A DNA stretch of 64,000 nt from Candidatus Methanoplasma termitum. Lineage in GTDB: Archaea; Thermoplasmatota; Thermoplasmata; Methanomassiliicoccales; Methanomethylophilaceae. Below are positions 63,136-64,000 of the stretch, piece by piece. Positions within the stretch are counted from its first letter, which is position 1. Every line of letters starts with the position of its first letter. A program made the position numbers and the translations under genes. The notes beneath the pieces were generated by a model, which was given only the letters and a program-made list of their open reading frames with translations, ran no database searches and was not told where the DNA came from. The stretch covers positions 310,001 through 374,000 of the forward strand of contig NZ_CP010070.1 in NCBI RefSeq assembly GCF_000800805.1. Reading direction: 5' to 3'.

Positions 63136-63732
63136 ATGCTTTTCAGCAGACACAAGGACATTCCGGTCGAAATATCGAAGGTAAAGCTTAACGAATGGTA
63201 CTCGGAGCTGAACGACAAGGACAAGGTAAAGATCGGAAGATATATCAAAGATTCAGACACATCTTCCGCATTGAATTTCAGTCTGTCTGTGATGAGAAAA
63301 GCAAACGAAGAAGAAAATTACTCTCTTTCTGTATTGGTGGGGGAAAATGTCATTACACAAGACCTTAAGGCGATCGAGAGGTTCGATGTGCTGGAAGCGA
63401 TAATCCCCGCATATTTCGGGACTTGCAAGTATGACATCTGTCTGAAATGCTGCGAAGAAGGTCTTTCAATCCTTCAAAAGAACATGGAAGAGATAAAGAA
63501 GAGGAATAGCGGCAACCTGCCTGAGAGTATAATGTGCCGCAATTATATGATCAATGTCCTGATCGGCGCCTATAATGATTATGACAGAGCGGATGCGGCG
63601 TTAGATCGGTTCTTCGAAATGGGGCTTATTTCGGAAGAAGACGTCGAATACAGAAAAAGAAGCCATAAGATCCACAAACTTCAGAGAACATTCGACGGAA
63701 TATTCTCGGCCACAAAGGTCAAAGAACAATGA
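63136..63732 (+). CDS. Uncharacterised helical protein
   Basis: A 198-residue soluble protein, mostly helical, without signal. Helical pairs around residues 80-165 (IIPAYFGTCKYDICLKCCEEG, YNDYDRADAALDRFFEMG) look like degenerate tetratricopeptide repeats. I do not recognise a family. It starts 33 nt after the CDF gene, and its end overlaps the convergent partial gene at 63719 by 14 nt. Confidence 0.65.
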   Translation: MLFSRHKDIPVEISKVKLNEWYSELNDKDKVKIGRYIKDSDTSSALNFSLSVMRKANEEENYSLSVLVGENVITQDLKAIERFDVLEAIIPAYFGTCKYDICLKCCEEGLSILQKNMEEIKKRNSGNLPESIMCRNYMINVLIGAYNDYDRADAALDRFFEMGLISEEDVEYRKRSHKIHKLQRTFDGIFSATKVKEQ

Positions 63733-64000
63733 CATCTTTCCATAACACCATCGGTAATATGTCGATGGCCGGCTCCTCATAAGGGTGCACTTTTCGTATT
63801 GCCAGCACAACGTCCTTCAGATCCTCCGCCATGATGTCGAATTCAATGCGGAGCTCGTCTTCAACGGATATTTCCCCAGCCTTACCGATAAACGGATCGG
63901 AACCCTCCAACGATCTCCATGTCCCCGTTGTTTTTGAAATAGAAAAGGCCCTGTCATAGCCGGGATATATCTTCTGCATGGAACCGTTGACGGCATCCAT
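63719..64000 (-). CDS. NIF3/YqfO-type small protein, partial
   Basis: The last 93 residues of a gene that runs past the window edge. TWRSLEGSDPFIG and KVHPYEEPAIDI are the marks of the about 100-residue proteins related to the C-terminal domain of NIF3/YqfO, which resemble CutA1 folds and may bind metals. An ATG happens to lie on the last three bases, but the family needs more N-terminal sequence, so I treat it as incomplete. Confidence 0.8.
   Translation of the reverse strand: MDAVNGSMQKIYPGYDRAFSISKTTGTWRSLEGSDPFIGKAGEISVEDELRIEFDIMAEDLKDVVLAIRKVHPYEEPAIDILPMVLWKDVIVL

Noticed and set aside
1-64000. CRISPR arrays, rRNA genes, insertion sequences with transposases
   Set aside because: No regularly spaced repeats, rRNA sequence or transposase-like proteins were recognised in the window.

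Overview
The window looks like chromosomal DNA of a methanogenic archaeon, most likely a member of the Methanomassiliicoccales (Thermoplasmatota). Archaeal-type ThrS, ThiD-ThiN, tRNA genes without encoded CCA, TATA boxes 25-40 nt before starts and frequent leaderless starts point to Archaea. HdrC/HdrB and CooS point to an anaerobic, methanogen-type metabolism. I read the stop codon of every gene called here: all are TAA or TGA and none is TAG, which fits a lineage that encodes pyrrolysine with TAG. The lineage itself is an inference; no marker such as mcrA or pylS is present.

Layout. 1-6.1 kb: end of a carboxymuconolactone decarboxylase-like gene, a large repeat-rich surface protein flanked by a 27-bp direct repeat, bacterial-type aconitase, tRNA-Pro. 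6.1-13.5 kb: a toxin-antitoxin pair, two near-identical alpha/beta hydrolases bracketing an hdrC-hdrB-cooS operon, a small gene with an in-frame TAG, and a decayed bacterioferritin gene. 13.6-20.2 kb: cysteine synthase, DEAD-box helicase, isocitrate dehydrogenase, MMPL transporter. 20.2-29.2 kb: a bacterial-style thiazole operon (thiE-thiS-thiF-thiG-thiH-tenI-like), thrS, a membrane FKBP and thiDN. 29.3-29.6 kb: a structured intergenic region that may encode an RNA. 30-38.6 kb: metY (apparent CTG start) and a divergent arginine cluster (argG-argH against argC-argJ-argB-argD). 38.7-45 kb: ACT protein, tRNA-Thr, two tandem surface proteins, cytosolic FKBP, tRNA-Arg with a one-gene DUF4143 ATPase insertion bounded by a duplicated tRNA 3' end. 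45-51.8 kb: iron-sulfur protein, asparagine synthase-like protein, acetate-type transporter, ThpR, MATE, GNAT and small proteins.

51.9-57 kb is the most unusual part: a nitrogenase-like system in which a NifH-type ATPase is fused to a NifD-type subunit, followed by a NifK/NifD-like partner, then a 98-residue peptide with 12 cysteines in its last 48 residues and a radical SAM/SPASM enzyme directly downstream. The peptide and enzyme look like a RiPP precursor and its maturase. 57-64 kb: RidA, homoserine acyltransferase, CobO, two tandem MFS exporters, a CDF metal transporter and unassigned genes.

How the genes fit together. MetA (with an acetyl-type specificity residue), MetY and the cysteine synthase form a sulfur amino acid route. 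Aconitase and isocitrate dehydrogenase supply 2-oxoglutarate, feeding glutamate and the acetyl-cycle arginine genes (argF is not here). The thiamine genes cover thiazole synthesis, pyrimidine phosphorylation and coupling, but thiC is not in the window. HdrBC-CooS suggests CO or ferredoxin electrons linked to a heterodisulfide-type reductase module. All functional calls rest on reading motifs by eye; no database search was run.
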